A stretch of DNA of 10,890 bases from Methanoregulaceae archaeon (GTDB lineage Archaea > Halobacteriota > Methanomicrobia > Methanomicrobiales > Methanospirillaceae): NCBI GenBank assembly GCA_013331215.1, contig DUGU01000002.1:1-10890 (forward strand), given 5' to 3'. This document shows, in pieces, positions 1-6,597 of the stretch (positions within the stretch are counted from its first letter, which is position 1; each line of letters begins with the position of its first letter). Below the pieces are notes generated by a model, which had not been told where the DNA came from, did not search any database, and was given only the letters and a program-made list of their open reading frames with translations. Made by a program: the position numbers and the translations under genes.

Positions 1-484
1 AGACGTTGTTGCCGTCCCCGACCCATGCCGCGACGAGACCGTCGGTCCGGCCGAAGCGCTCGCGGATGGTGAAGATATCGGCCAGGAGCTGGCACGGGTG
101 CTCGCGGTCCGAGAGCCCGTTGATCACGGGCACGGTCGCGTGGGCCGCGAACTCCTCGATCGTCTCGTGGCGATTCGCCCGGATCATCACTGCCGAGACA
201 TAGCGCGAGAGGACGCGGGCCGTGTCCGAGACCGCCTCGCCGCGCCGCAGCTGCATGTCCTCCTGATTCAGGTGGAGCGCGTGACCGCCGAGCTCGTACA
301 TCCCGACCTCGAACGAGACCCGGGTCCGGGTCGACGGCTTCTCGAAGATCATCGCGAGGCTCTTGCCGACGAGGAGCGGGTGGCAGCACCCCTCGACCCG
401 CTCGGCCTTGAGCCGGGCCGCGTCGGCCATCAGCCGTTCGAGGTCCGGGACCGAGACGTCCAGGATAGAGATCAGGTCTTTCAT
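1..484 (-). CDS. argF: Ornithine carbamoyltransferase, N-terminal part (cut by window edge)
   Basis: Transfers the carbamoyl group of carbamoyl phosphate to ornithine, giving citrulline in arginine biosynthesis (cytoplasm). My translation of the minus strand from the ATG at 484 begins [20 protein letters not shown] and contains [16 protein letters not shown], the S-T-R-T carbamoyl-phosphate loop. Near the left edge it has HPCQLLAD, the HPCQ motif of the same binding domain. About 161 residues are visible, roughly half of the usual 300-310, so the ornithine-binding domain lies outside the window. The start codon overlaps the purD stop as ATGA (484-481), and a GAGGG ribosome site lies about 7 bases upstream inside purD. 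This indicates translational coupling as the last visible gene of a carS-pyrE-purD-argF run. Aspartate carbamoyltransferase shares the SxRT loop, but HPCQ favours ornithine carbamoyltransferase. Confidence 0.95.
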   Translation of the reverse strand, partial: MKDLISILDVSVPDLERLMADAARLKAERVEGCCHPLLVGKSLAMIFEKPSTRTRVSFEVGMYELGGHALHLNQEDMQLRRGEAVSDTARVLSRYVSAVMIRANRHETIEEFAAHATVPVINGLSDREHPCQLLADIFTIRERFGRTDGLVAAWVGDGNNV

Positions 485-1770
485 CGTATCGCCCTCATAT
501 GCGCGCGGCGTTTCTCGAGCAGGGCCTGCGTGCCGATATCATGCCGGTACCGGACGGGGCCCGTGACACCGGAGGCAGCCCGCTCGGCAGCGCCCTCAGC
601 CTCCTCGAGCGTGGCTCCGGTCCCGACGAACGCGAGCGTGCGCGACCGGAGGGTCCAGAGCCGGCCACCGCGTTCCTCGACATTCGCGTAATAGAGGCGG
701 GCCGGGCCGGGGTCGCCGAGCCGGATCGGCGCGGAGGGCACCGGCGCTTCGGGGTAGCCCTCAGGGACGAGGTACTTGCAGACCGTGGCCGCCTCCTCGA
801 ACGTGACGGCGGACGGACTGACGTTCCCGTCCACACAGCGCCACGCGATCTCGCCGAGGTCGCTCTCGAGCAGGGTGAGGACGTTCATCGCCTCGGGATC
901 GCCGAACCGGGCGTTGAACTCGATCACCATCGGCCCCGCCGCGGCGGTGTTCATGAACTGCCCGTACAGGATGCCGCAGAACGGCGCGCCCTCGGCGGTC
1001 ATGGCCCGGACGACATCCGCCATGATCCCGAGCGCGGCCTCGCTGTCCTGCTCCGTTACGAACGGCAGACCGTGGTCGGGCATCGAGTACGACCCCATGC
1101 CGCCCGTGTTCGGGCCCTGGTCCCCCTCGAACGCGCGCTTGTGGTCCTGAACGAGCGGCATCGGGGCGAGGTGCGCGCCGTCAACGAAGGCCTGGAGCGT
1201 GAACTCCTCGCCCTCGAGCCGCTCTTCGACCACGACCGGCCCCCCGAGCTCGCGGGCGTAGGCGCAGGCGCCCTCGCGGTCGACCTGCTCGCCCGTGATC
1301 CGGACGCCCTTGCCCCCGGTCAGACCGACCGGCTTGACTGCGAGCTCGCCCGGGTGGTCGCGGATGAACCGAACGGCCTCGTCGGGATCGGTGAAGATGC
1401 CGTACTCGGGGCAGCCGGGAATGCCGTGCCTGGTCATCAGAGCCCGTGCCCAGGCTTTGTCTGTCTCGATCCGCGCCGCGGCCCGGGTCGGGCCGAACGC
1501 GGGGATGCCGGCTTCGGCGAGGGCGTCGGCGAGCCCTGCCTCGAGTGGCGCTTCGGGGCCGATCACAGCGAGGTCCGAGCCGGACTCGACCGCGAACCGG
1601 ACCACGCGCGGCACGTCGGTCTCGGGCGCGAGCAGAACGGCGTCGGCGAGCGGGGCGATACCCGGGTTCCTCGTGGCCATGACGGCCGCCAGCCCCGCTG
1701 TTTCGTCCCGGGCGAGCGATGCCGCGATCGCGTGCTCCCGTCCTCCGCCACCCACCACCAGGTACTTCAT
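481..1770 (-). CDS. purD: Phosphoribosylamine-glycine ligase (GAR synthetase)
   Basis: Joins glycine to 5-phosphoribosylamine with ATP, the second step of purine biosynthesis. The N-terminus [16 protein letters not shown] is the PurD signature. Later come the ATP-grasp segments [11 protein letters not shown], the family motif [10 protein letters not shown], and the metal and nucleotide-binding [15 protein letters not shown]. The length of 429 residues is normal. I chose the ATG at 1770 because PurD proteins begin directly with MKxLVVGGGG. A GTG at 1800 in the same frame would add ten residues ([10 protein letters not shown]) that do not fit the family. The gene sits 51 bases after pyrE and overlaps argF by ATGA. 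Sharing a run with pyrE is sensible, since both pathways draw on PRPP. Confidence 0.97.
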   Translation of the reverse strand: MKYLVVGGGGREHAIAASLARDETAGLAAVMATRNPGIAPLADAVLLAPETDVPRVVRFAVESGSDLAVIGPEAPLEAGLADALAEAGIPAFGPTRAAARIETDKAWARALMTRHGIPGCPEYGIFTDPDEAVRFIRDHPGELAVKPVGLTGGKGVRITGEQVDREGACAYARELGGPVVVEERLEGEEFTLQAFVDGAHLAPMPLVQDHKRAFEGDQGPNTGGMGSYSMPDHGLPFVTEQDSEAALGIMADVVRAMTAEGAPFCGILYGQFMNTAAAGPMVIEFNARFGDPEAMNVLTLLESDLGEIAWRCVDGNVSPSAVTFEEAATVCKYLVPEGYPEAPVPSAPIRLGDPGPARLYYANVEERGGRLWTLRSRTLAFVGTGATLEEAEGAAERAASGVTGPVRYRHDIGTQALLEKRRAHMRAIR

Positions 1771-1800
1771 AGGCACGTCTACCAGTACTGACGCGTTCAC

Positions 1801-1808
1801 AAAATAAG
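1801..1808 (-). promoter_or_regulatory. Possible internal TATA-like element before purD
   Basis: Minus-strand CTTATTTT lies in the 51-base gap between the pyrE stop and the purD ATG, about 31-38 bases upstream of that ATG. In archaea a TATA box lies about 25 bases before the transcript start, so it would give a nearly leaderless purD transcript. The preceding bases do not form a clear purine-rich BRE. The T-run could equally be a weak terminator for pyrE. Low confidence. Confidence 0.25.
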
Positions 1809-1821
1809 CGGTTGCCGGTCT

Positions 1822-2340
1822 TTATCCGGCGAGCAGCTCCCGCGCCCTCACGAGCGGCACAAGACGGGCACCCACTCCGGCGAGCCTCTTCTCCGCTCCA
1901 CCTTCGCGGTCGACGACCGTGACCGCGCAATCGACCACGCCGCCGGCCTTCCGGAGCTCCTCGATGCCATAGAGGGCGGATCCCCCCGAGGTCGTGACAT
2001 CTTCTACGAGGAGGACGCGGCGCCCGGCCACGGCACCGATCACGAGGTCCGCCCGCCCGTGGTCCTTCACGGCGCTCCGGACGATCGCGTACGGCCGGCC
2101 GCTCGCGAGCGAAACCGCGACCGCGAGCGGGACGCCGCCGACGGCGACCCCCGCGACGACCTCGAACGGCTCCCGTTCGGCTATCGCCGCCGCGACCGCG
2201 GCGAGCAACGCGGGATCGGTCATGGCGGTCTTGATGTCGACATAGTAGGGGCTCGTCGCGCCCGAGGCGAGCGTGAACGTACCGAACTCGATGGCGCCGG
2301 CCGCGATCAGCCGGTCCGCGATGGGGTTGTCCCTTACCAT
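1822..2340 (-). CDS. pyrE: Orotate phosphoribosyltransferase
   Basis: Converts orotate and PRPP to orotidine 5'-phosphate in pyrimidine biosynthesis. The 172-residue product is the compact archaeal size. It contains the PRPP-binding loop VLLVEDVTTSGGSAL, the upstream TSPYYVDIKTAM segment typical of OPRT, and AIVRSAVKDHGRA, the catalytic flexible-loop region. I chose the ATG at 2340 because it is preceded by AAGGAGG about 5 bases upstream and matches the family N-terminus. It overlaps the 3' end of carS by 7 bases (ATGGTAA holds the pyrE start and the carS stop), so translation is probably coupled. A longer in-frame extension back to 2523 runs through carS and is not coding. Confidence 0.97.
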   Translation of the reverse strand: MVRDNPIADRLIAAGAIEFGTFTLASGATSPYYVDIKTAMTDPALLAAVAAAIAEREPFEVVAGVAVGGVPLAVAVSLASGRPYAIVRSAVKDHGRADLVIGAVAGRRVLLVEDVTTSGGSALYGIEELRKAGGVVDCAVTVVDREGGAEKRLAGVGARLVPLVRARELLAG

Positions 2341-2906
2341 GGTTCCTCCTTGATCCCGGCCGCGTATCCGATCAGGTTCATGGCCCGGTGCAGGAGCGGC
2401 GTCAGGATCACGATGAAGACGAGGACGGGAAGGGAGATATTCGCCACGATCCAGCCCGGATCGACGAGCGCGAGCAGGACGAACGCCCCGACCACGAGGT
2501 CGAACTGGTCGACTACCGGCCACGCCGCGCCCCGGTCCTTACCGAGCCGCCGCTTGAAGAAGGACTTGGCCATGTCGCCGAGAAGGGCCCCCGCCGAGAG
2601 AGCGAACACGGTCATCGGCGTCTGCGCCGGGAGCGGCACGGGCAGGGGATAGCCCTGGACCGCGATCTCGACTGCGCCTATCGCGAGCCCGGCGAGGACG
2701 CCCGCAACGAAGCCACGCCAGGTCTTCCCGTTGCCGAGCACCCGGTAGCCGTCGCGGAGCACCCGCCCGCCATCGATCGGTCGGCCCCCGCCGAAGAGGG
2801 CAGCGATCGGGTTCGGGAGCCAGGCCGGCAGCATGATCCAGCATGCGGCGAGCGCGGCCAAGCCGATCGCCCCGGGCGTAATGGCGTCGGCCAGCGTCAC
2901 AGGCAC
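2334..2906 (-). CDS. carS: CDP-archaeol synthase (CTP:2,3-di-O-geranylgeranylglycerol phosphate cytidylyltransferase)
   Basis: Activates the archaeal lipid precursor digeranylgeranylglyceryl phosphate with CTP, giving CDP-archaeol, the branch point for polar head groups; integral membrane enzyme. The 190-residue protein is very hydrophobic. It has likely membrane segments near residues 8-30, 64-84, 97-112, 134-150 and 156-172. The conserved CarS blocks GNGKTWRGFVAG (58-69) and GDMAKSFFKRRLGKDR (110-125), then DQFD (133-136), are all present. It starts with GTG: 2906 and 2900 are both possible, because GGAGG ends 3 bases before the first and 9 bases before the second. It leads the minus-strand run with pyrE, which it overlaps by 7 bases. 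Divergently, 128 bases away, lies a tetraether synthase-type gene acting later in the same lipid pathway. Confidence 0.93.
   Translation of the reverse strand: MPVTLADAITPGAIGLAALAACWIMLPAWLPNPIAALFGGGRPIDGGRVLRDGYRVLGNGKTWRGFVAGVLAGLAIGAVEIAVQGYPLPVPLPAQTPMTVFALSAGALLGDMAKSFFKRRLGKDRGAAWPVVDQFDLVVGAFVLLALVDPGWIVANISLPVLVFIVILTPLLHRAMNLIGYAAGIKEEPW
2343..2352 (-). promoter_or_regulatory. Strong ribosome binding site for pyrE inside carS
   Basis: Minus-strand AAGGAGGAAC lies just before the ATG at 2340, within the last codons of carS (encoding Ile-Lys-Glu-Glu). It settles the pyrE start. Confidence 0.7.
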
Positions 2907-3034
2907 TCCCCTCCACGTGTAAGCATTAATGTAATGTAAGAGAAACTACTAGAAAACGTCGCTGGCGGACCCGAACGGCCGAAATTACTCCTCCGTGATG
3001 GGGGCCCGCCGGCAGTCGCACCTGGTGGATCCTG
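2907..3034. promoter_or_regulatory. Divergent carS/tes promoter region
   Basis: This 128-base gap lies between two divergent lipid genes. The 2921-2955 part is the only AT-rich stretch nearby and includes TAATGTAATGTAAG, a short tandem repeat that could supply TATA-like sequence in either direction. GGAGG at 2910-2914 (minus) is the carS ribosome site. On the plus strand, CCGAAATTACT (2979-2989) is a second BRE/TATA candidate about 46-56 bases before the tes ATG. GGTGG at 3024-3028 is the tes ribosome site. No element is strong enough to assign singly. Confidence 0.5.
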
Positions 3035-4540
3035 ATGGTGGATAAGACAACGAAGAGCCTCTGCCCGTCCTGCGGGCGTGTCCTCGATGCGCGGATCTAC
3101 GACCAGGACGGAAAGGTCTGGATCGAGCGCGAGTGCCCGGAGCATGGCCGGATCCGTTCGCTGTACTGGTCCGACGCCGCGATGTTCGAACGGTTCGACG
3201 GATATGCCTGCGTCGGGAACGGGATCGAGAACCCTCAGCGAGTCGTCGCGGAGGTGAACTGCCCGCACGAGTGCGGGCTCTGCTCGCAGCACCGCTCGGA
3301 GACGTTGCTCGCGAACATCGACCTCACGAACCGGTGCAACCTCAACTGCGATTTCTGCTTCGCCAACGCGCGGGCCTGCGGGTTCGTGTACGAGCCGACC
3401 TTCGACCAGGTGGTCGGCATGATGGAGCTCCTCCGGGCCGAGCGGCCCGTGCCGGCGCCGGCCGTCCAGTTCTCGGGCGGCGAACCCACCATGCGCGACG
3501 ACGTGCCCGAGCTGATCCGCAGCGCGAAGCAGCTCGGCTTCTCGCAGGTTCAGATCGCGACGAACGGCTTCCGGATCGCGAAGGAAGAGGGGTATGTCGA
3601 GGCGTTGAAGGAGGCCGGTCTCTCGACCCTCTACCTCCACTTCGACGGAGTTTCACGCGCGACGAACCCATATCTTTCTACCCACGAACAGACGCTCGAC
3701 AGGTGCATGGCGGCCGGGATGGGCGTGGTTCTCGTCCCGACGGTGATCCATGGCCGCAACGACCACGAGGTCGGCGAGATCGTGCGATACGCGGCGCGGC
3801 GGATCCAGGTGGTGCGCGGCGTCAACTTCCAGCCGATCGCGTTCACCGGCGCCGCGAGCCAGGACGATGTCGAGAAGGAGCGGGTCACGATCCCGGACCT
3901 GACCGCGGCCATCGAGAGCCAGACCGGTGGTATCATCCGGCAGGCCGACTTCTACCCCGTGCCGTGCGTGATGCCGATCTCGCGTCTGGTCGAGGCCTAC
4001 ACGGGCCAGCCTGCCGTGGAGTTCACGACCCACCAGCACTGCGGGGCCGCGACCTATGTCTTCGTGAACGACGGCACCATCACGCCCGTGAACCGGATTA
4101 TCGACGTGGACCTGTTTTTCGAGACGATCGATCGAATGGCAGCCACCATCGGCCGGGGCGGGTCCATTAACAAGTATCGGGCACTCATCGAGGGACTCAA
4201 CAGCCTCCGCCACGCCATGAAGAAGGACGAGACCGGAAAAGGGCCCGAAGTCTGGCGTCTGATCATGCAGGCCCTGGTCTTTCAAAATTTCGATGCGCTC
4301 CGCGACTTCCACTGGAACGCGCTCTTCATCGGCACCATGCATTTCATGGACTGCCACAACTACGACACGGACCGTGTGCGCAGGTGCTGCATCCACTACG
4401 CGACCCCCGACGGCCGCCTCATCCCGTTCTGCACCTACAACTCGGGCCCGGTCTATCGCGAGCAGGTCTGGCGGAAGTTCGCCCTCCCCGACGCCCCGCC
4501 GGCGCTGGCGGACGGACCCGCCCGAGAGGTCCCCACCTAG
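3035..4540 (+). CDS. tes: Radical SAM tetraether lipid synthase (Tes / GDGT-MAS, MJ0619 family)
   Basis: Family members join the phytanyl tails of two archaeol molecules by radical carbon-carbon coupling to make macrocyclic archaeol or caldarchaeol. The MJ0619 family was earlier proposed to methylate methanopterin precursors. Visible in the 501 residues are the radical SAM triad C101-x3-C105-x2-C108 in NRCNLNCDFCFANA and the SAM-binding SGGEP (147-151). An N-terminal CPSC (10-13) and ECPEHG (33-38) resemble a mononuclear-iron site, and NCPHECGLC (75-83) is an extra cysteine cluster. Late cysteines include those near RRCCIHYATP and FCTYNSG. The MJ0619-type enzyme is known to hold three 4Fe-4S clusters plus a rubredoxin-like iron, and this pattern fits. 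The ATG at 3035 has GGTGG six bases upstream. Divergence from carS supports a lipid role. A paralogue acting on another substrate cannot be excluded. Confidence 0.85.
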   Translation: MVDKTTKSLCPSCGRVLDARIYDQDGKVWIERECPEHGRIRSLYWSDAAMFERFDGYACVGNGIENPQRVVAEVNCPHECGLCSQHRSETLLANIDLTNRCNLNCDFCFANARACGFVYEPTFDQVVGMMELLRAERPVPAPAVQFSGGEPTMRDDVPELIRSAKQLGFSQVQIATNGFRIAKEEGYVEALKEAGLSTLYLHFDGVSRATNPYLSTHEQTLDRCMAAGMGVVLVPTVIHGRNDHEVGEIVRYAARRIQVVRGVNFQPIAFTGAASQDDVEKERVTIPDLTAAIESQTGGIIRQADFYPVPCVMPISRLVEAYTGQPAVEFTTHQHCGAATYVFVNDGTITPVNRIIDVDLFFETIDRMAATIGRGGSINKYRALIEGLNSLRHAMKKDETGKGPEVWRLIMQALVFQNFDALRDFHWNALFIGTMHFMDCHNYDTDRVRRCCIHYATPDGRLIPFCTYNSGPVYREQVWRKFALPDAPPALADGPAREVPT

Positions 4541-5478
4541 GGGAACACCAGCTCGACCCCCGGCCCTCCCCTCCTGAGCGCCACGCCGGCGATCGCGAGA
4601 TCCTGGACCGCGAGGCCGGTCGAGTCAAAGACCGTGACCTCGTCGTCCGAATGTCGCCCGCCCCGACCGATGACGACGTCGCCAAGGGTGCCGGCGATGC
4701 GGTCGATCGAGTACCCGCCGGCCGCTATCGGGACGTTGATCTCGCCCGAGTGGATGGCCTGCCGCGGGTCGTCGACATAGACCGAGGCACGAATCAGGAT
4801 CGCCGGATCGAGCTCCTGTTTGCCCGGCGCGTCCGCGCCGATCGCGTTGATATGCGTTCCGTCGCGGATCCAGGCGTCCATCACGAGCGGCTCGCGCGAG
4901 GGCGTTGTCGTGACCAGGAGGTCGCAGTCGGCGGTTCGCTCGAGCGAATCCGCACGGATCTCGAATCGCGAGAACCTCCGGGCGAAGGCCTCCGCCGTCG
5001 CCGAGCGCCGGCTCCAGACCCGGACCCGGTCTATCCCGAGCCAGGCCGAAGTCGCCTCGAGCTGGGTCTCGGCCTGTCGCCCCGCGCCAATGAGCCCGAG
5101 CTCTATCCCGTCCTGCTTCCGGCAGAGGTGTCTGGCCGCGACGGCGCCCGCAGCCCCGGTGCGGAGATCGGTCAGCCCGGTCGCGTTCAGGATCGCGTAC
5201 GGCATCCCCGTCGGGGGATCGAGCAGGACGATCAGCGCCATCACGGTCTCGAGGCCACGCGCCGGGTTGCCGGGGTGGACATTCACGATCTTGACCCCGG
5301 CGAGCCCGAGGGCCGGAATGTAGGCGGGCATGGTCCGGAAGTCGCCGCCCGGGAGGGTTACGTAGACCTTCGGAGGCATCTCGGTCTCGCCTCTCGCGAA
5401 CGCGGCAAAGGCCGCCTCGACCGCCTCGTTGACGCAAGAAGGATCGAGCCCCGTCTCGGGACGGGCGTAATACTGCAT
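4537..5478 (-). CDS. Alanine dehydrogenase / ornithine cyclodeaminase family protein
   Basis: NAD(P)-dependent enzyme of the ornithine cyclodeaminase/mu-crystallin family; archaeal members often act as alanine dehydrogenases. The 313 residues show the substrate-side motif AGVKIVNVHPGNP (60-72, likely catalytic K63) and the Rossmann motif GLIGAGRQAETQ (128-139). IGADAPGKQELD (213-224) holds the family aspartate D216. The ATG at 5478 (MQYYARPETGL) is the first start consistent with the family; no clear ribosome site precedes it. The stop lies in a CTAG shared with the convergent tes gene. An 82-base gap separates it from a divergent ATP-grasp gene. Sequence alone does not separate alanine dehydrogenase, ornithine cyclodeaminase and ketimine reductase; I favour alanine dehydrogenase because of the taxon. 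No link to lipid synthesis is evident. Confidence 0.85.
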   Translation of the reverse strand: MQYYARPETGLDPSCVNEAVEAAFAAFARGETEMPPKVYVTLPGGDFRTMPAYIPALGLAGVKIVNVHPGNPARGLETVMALIVLLDPPTGMPYAILNATGLTDLRTGAAGAVAARHLCRKQDGIELGLIGAGRQAETQLEATSAWLGIDRVRVWSRRSATAEAFARRFSRFEIRADSLERTADCDLLVTTTPSREPLVMDAWIRDGTHINAIGADAPGKQELDPAILIRASVYVDDPRQAIHSGEINVPIAAGGYSIDRIAGTLGDVVIGRGGRHSDDEVTVFDSTGLAVQDLAIAGVALRRGGPGVELVFP

Positions 5479-5505
5479 ACAGCAGCGTGCGCGCGGCCCG
5501 GCTTG

Positions 5506-5529
5506 AACCTGCCGGCACTGCAACAGGTT
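5506..5529. repeat. Short inverted repeat between divergent genes
   Basis: AACCTG (5506-5511) and CAGGTT (5524-5529) form a perfect 6-base dyad with a 12-base spacer, inside the 82-base gap between the alanine dehydrogenase-like gene and the ATP-grasp gene. It could be an operator, but 6-base arms arise readily by chance. No convincing TATA box is visible in this gap. Confidence 0.3.
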
Positions 5530-5560
5530 GATGGGTCGCCGCGTCGACCCGGATCCAGGC

Positions 5561-6367
5561 ATGATCCGGATCGTACGGAAACCGACCGATACCCCCGGCG
5601 ACGACTCGACAGCGCAGGTCTGTGCCGCGCTCGATGCGCGTTGCGCGGCATGGATGGACCTCGACCTCGACGCGGTCGATCCCTTCGACTGCGGCCCCGA
5701 GGGATCGCTGATCTGGGCCTGCGGCCTGCGACAGGACGGACACCAGTTCGAGGCCCTCCAGGCGCTCGCCCTCGCGAACCGGGTCGTGAACACGCCCGAC
5801 GCGATCGCGACCTGCGCCTCGAAGGTCGCGACCACCGCGCTCCTGATTCACGCGGGCCTGCCCTCGCCCGCGACCGGCTTTCTCGGGACGCGAAACCAGG
5901 CGGCCGCCTTCATCGCGGCCCATGGCGGCGGGGCGGTCTTCAAGCCGGTCTATGGCTACGACGGTAACGGGATCCGACTCGTCGATAACGCGGACGACCT
6001 CGACGAGCCGCCGTACTATCTGCAGGAGTATGTGCCGAACGACGAGGACTATCGGATCTTCGTCCTCGGCGACGGAGCCGTCGGGGCAATCCGGCGGACC
6101 TCGCCGCACCTGACCCACAACATCCACCAGGGCGGACGGGGCGAGGCCGTCCCGGTCGCGCCTGGGATGGCCCGGCTCGCCGTCGCGGCCGCGCGGGCCG
6201 TCGGCGCGGACTACGCAGGCGTCGACCTCCTGCCCGTGCCCGGCGGCTTCACCGTGCTCGAAGTAAACGGCACCCCGAACTGGCACTGCATGACCGCGCC
6301 GATCCCGGCGCTGCTCGCGGACTACCTGGTCCGGTGCGAAGAGTCGGTCACTCCTCTTCGCCGATGA
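5561..6367 (+). CDS. RimK-family ATP-grasp ligase, probable tetrahydromethanopterin:alpha-L-glutamate ligase (MptN-like)
   Basis: ATP-grasp amide ligase of the group that includes RimK, MptN (adds glutamate to tetrahydromethanopterin) and CofF (adds glutamate to F420). The 268 residues show K128-P in VFKPVYGYDGNGI with its glycine-rich loop (126-138), and YLQEYV (153-158). DEDYRIFVLGD (161-171) is the metal/ATP segment. NIHQGG (187-192), DYAGVDLL (217-224) and LEVNGTPN (233-240) complete the core, with E234 and N236 as metal ligands. The ATG at 5561 starts MIRIVRKP, like the usual beta strand; earlier TTG/ATG codons at 5528/5531 add a poor arginine-rich lead. In Methanocaldococcus the mptN and tes homologues are neighbours (MJ0620, MJ0619), which supports the MptN reading here. 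Its exact substrate is not proven; Methanomicrobiales can carry modified pterins such as tatiopterin. It overlaps the convergent next gene by 20 bases. Confidence 0.75.
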   Translation: MIRIVRKPTDTPGDDSTAQVCAALDARCAAWMDLDLDAVDPFDCGPEGSLIWACGLRQDGHQFEALQALALANRVVNTPDAIATCASKVATTALLIHAGLPSPATGFLGTRNQAAAFIAAHGGGAVFKPVYGYDGNGIRLVDNADDLDEPPYYLQEYVPNDEDYRIFVLGDGAVGAIRRTSPHLTHNIHQGGRGEAVPVAPGMARLAVAAARAVGADYAGVDLLPVPGGFTVLEVNGTPNWHCMTAPIPALLADYLVRCEESVTPLRR

Positions 6368-6587
6368 AGACCTTCAACCGGTCGTAGATGAACTGCTCGA
6401 CCGCCTGGGCCGTCGCGAGGTCCGAGCGCCACGCAAGCAGCTCCCGTTCGTCCCCGTCCATGTTCGCGAAGTTCAGCCGCTGCCGCGACTCGACCAGTTC
6501 GCCAGGGAACTGCTCGACGATCTCCTTGAGGATGCTTCGCGGGACCCCGGGGGGGATCACCACGTCGTAGAGTTCCGTCTCTGTCAT
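6348..6587 (-). CDS. 79-residue conserved-looking hypothetical protein, partner of marker 14
   Basis: I do not recognise this family. It is a soluble acidic protein (MTETELYDVVIPPGVPRSIL at the start, FIGEEE at the end) with no membrane segment and no cysteine. It is predicted mostly helical, with a charged middle (MDGDERELLAWRSDLATAQA, 43-62). It is surely expressed with methanogenesis marker 14: only 10 bases separate the marker 14 stop from its ATG, and TAAGGAGAG at 6592-6600 serves as both the stop codon and its ribosome site. Its 3' end overlaps the convergent ATP-grasp gene by 20 bases. GC-rich third positions match its neighbours. It could be a small subunit or stability partner of marker 14; that is inference from spacing only. 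Confidence 0.85.
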   Translation of the reverse strand: MTETELYDVVIPPGVPRSILKEIVEQFPGELVESRQRLNFANMDGDERELLAWRSDLATAQAVEQFIYDRLKVFIGEEE

Positions 6588-6597
6588 GGCTCTCTCC

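Noticed and set aside
499..1791. 430-codon plus-strand open frame opposite purD
   Set aside because: Antisense of a clear purD; GC-rich third positions keep the opposite strand open. The translation is arginine/glutamate/aspartate-rich with no motif.
1771..1800. GTG at 1800 as the purD start
   Set aside because: Would add ten residues ahead of the family N-terminus [10 protein letters not shown].
2897..3640. 247-codon minus-strand frame opposite the start of tes
   Set aside because: Antisense of the radical SAM gene with a repetitive charged composition. It would also occupy the divergent promoter.
4384..5967. 527-codon plus-strand frame across the tes end and the alanine dehydrogenase-like gene
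   Set aside because: Overlaps three well-supported genes out of frame; no recognisable motif.
4625..6286. 553-codon minus-strand frame spanning the alanine dehydrogenase-like and ATP-grasp genes
   Set aside because: Arginine/glycine/aspartate-rich low-complexity translation; both real genes are clear in other frames.
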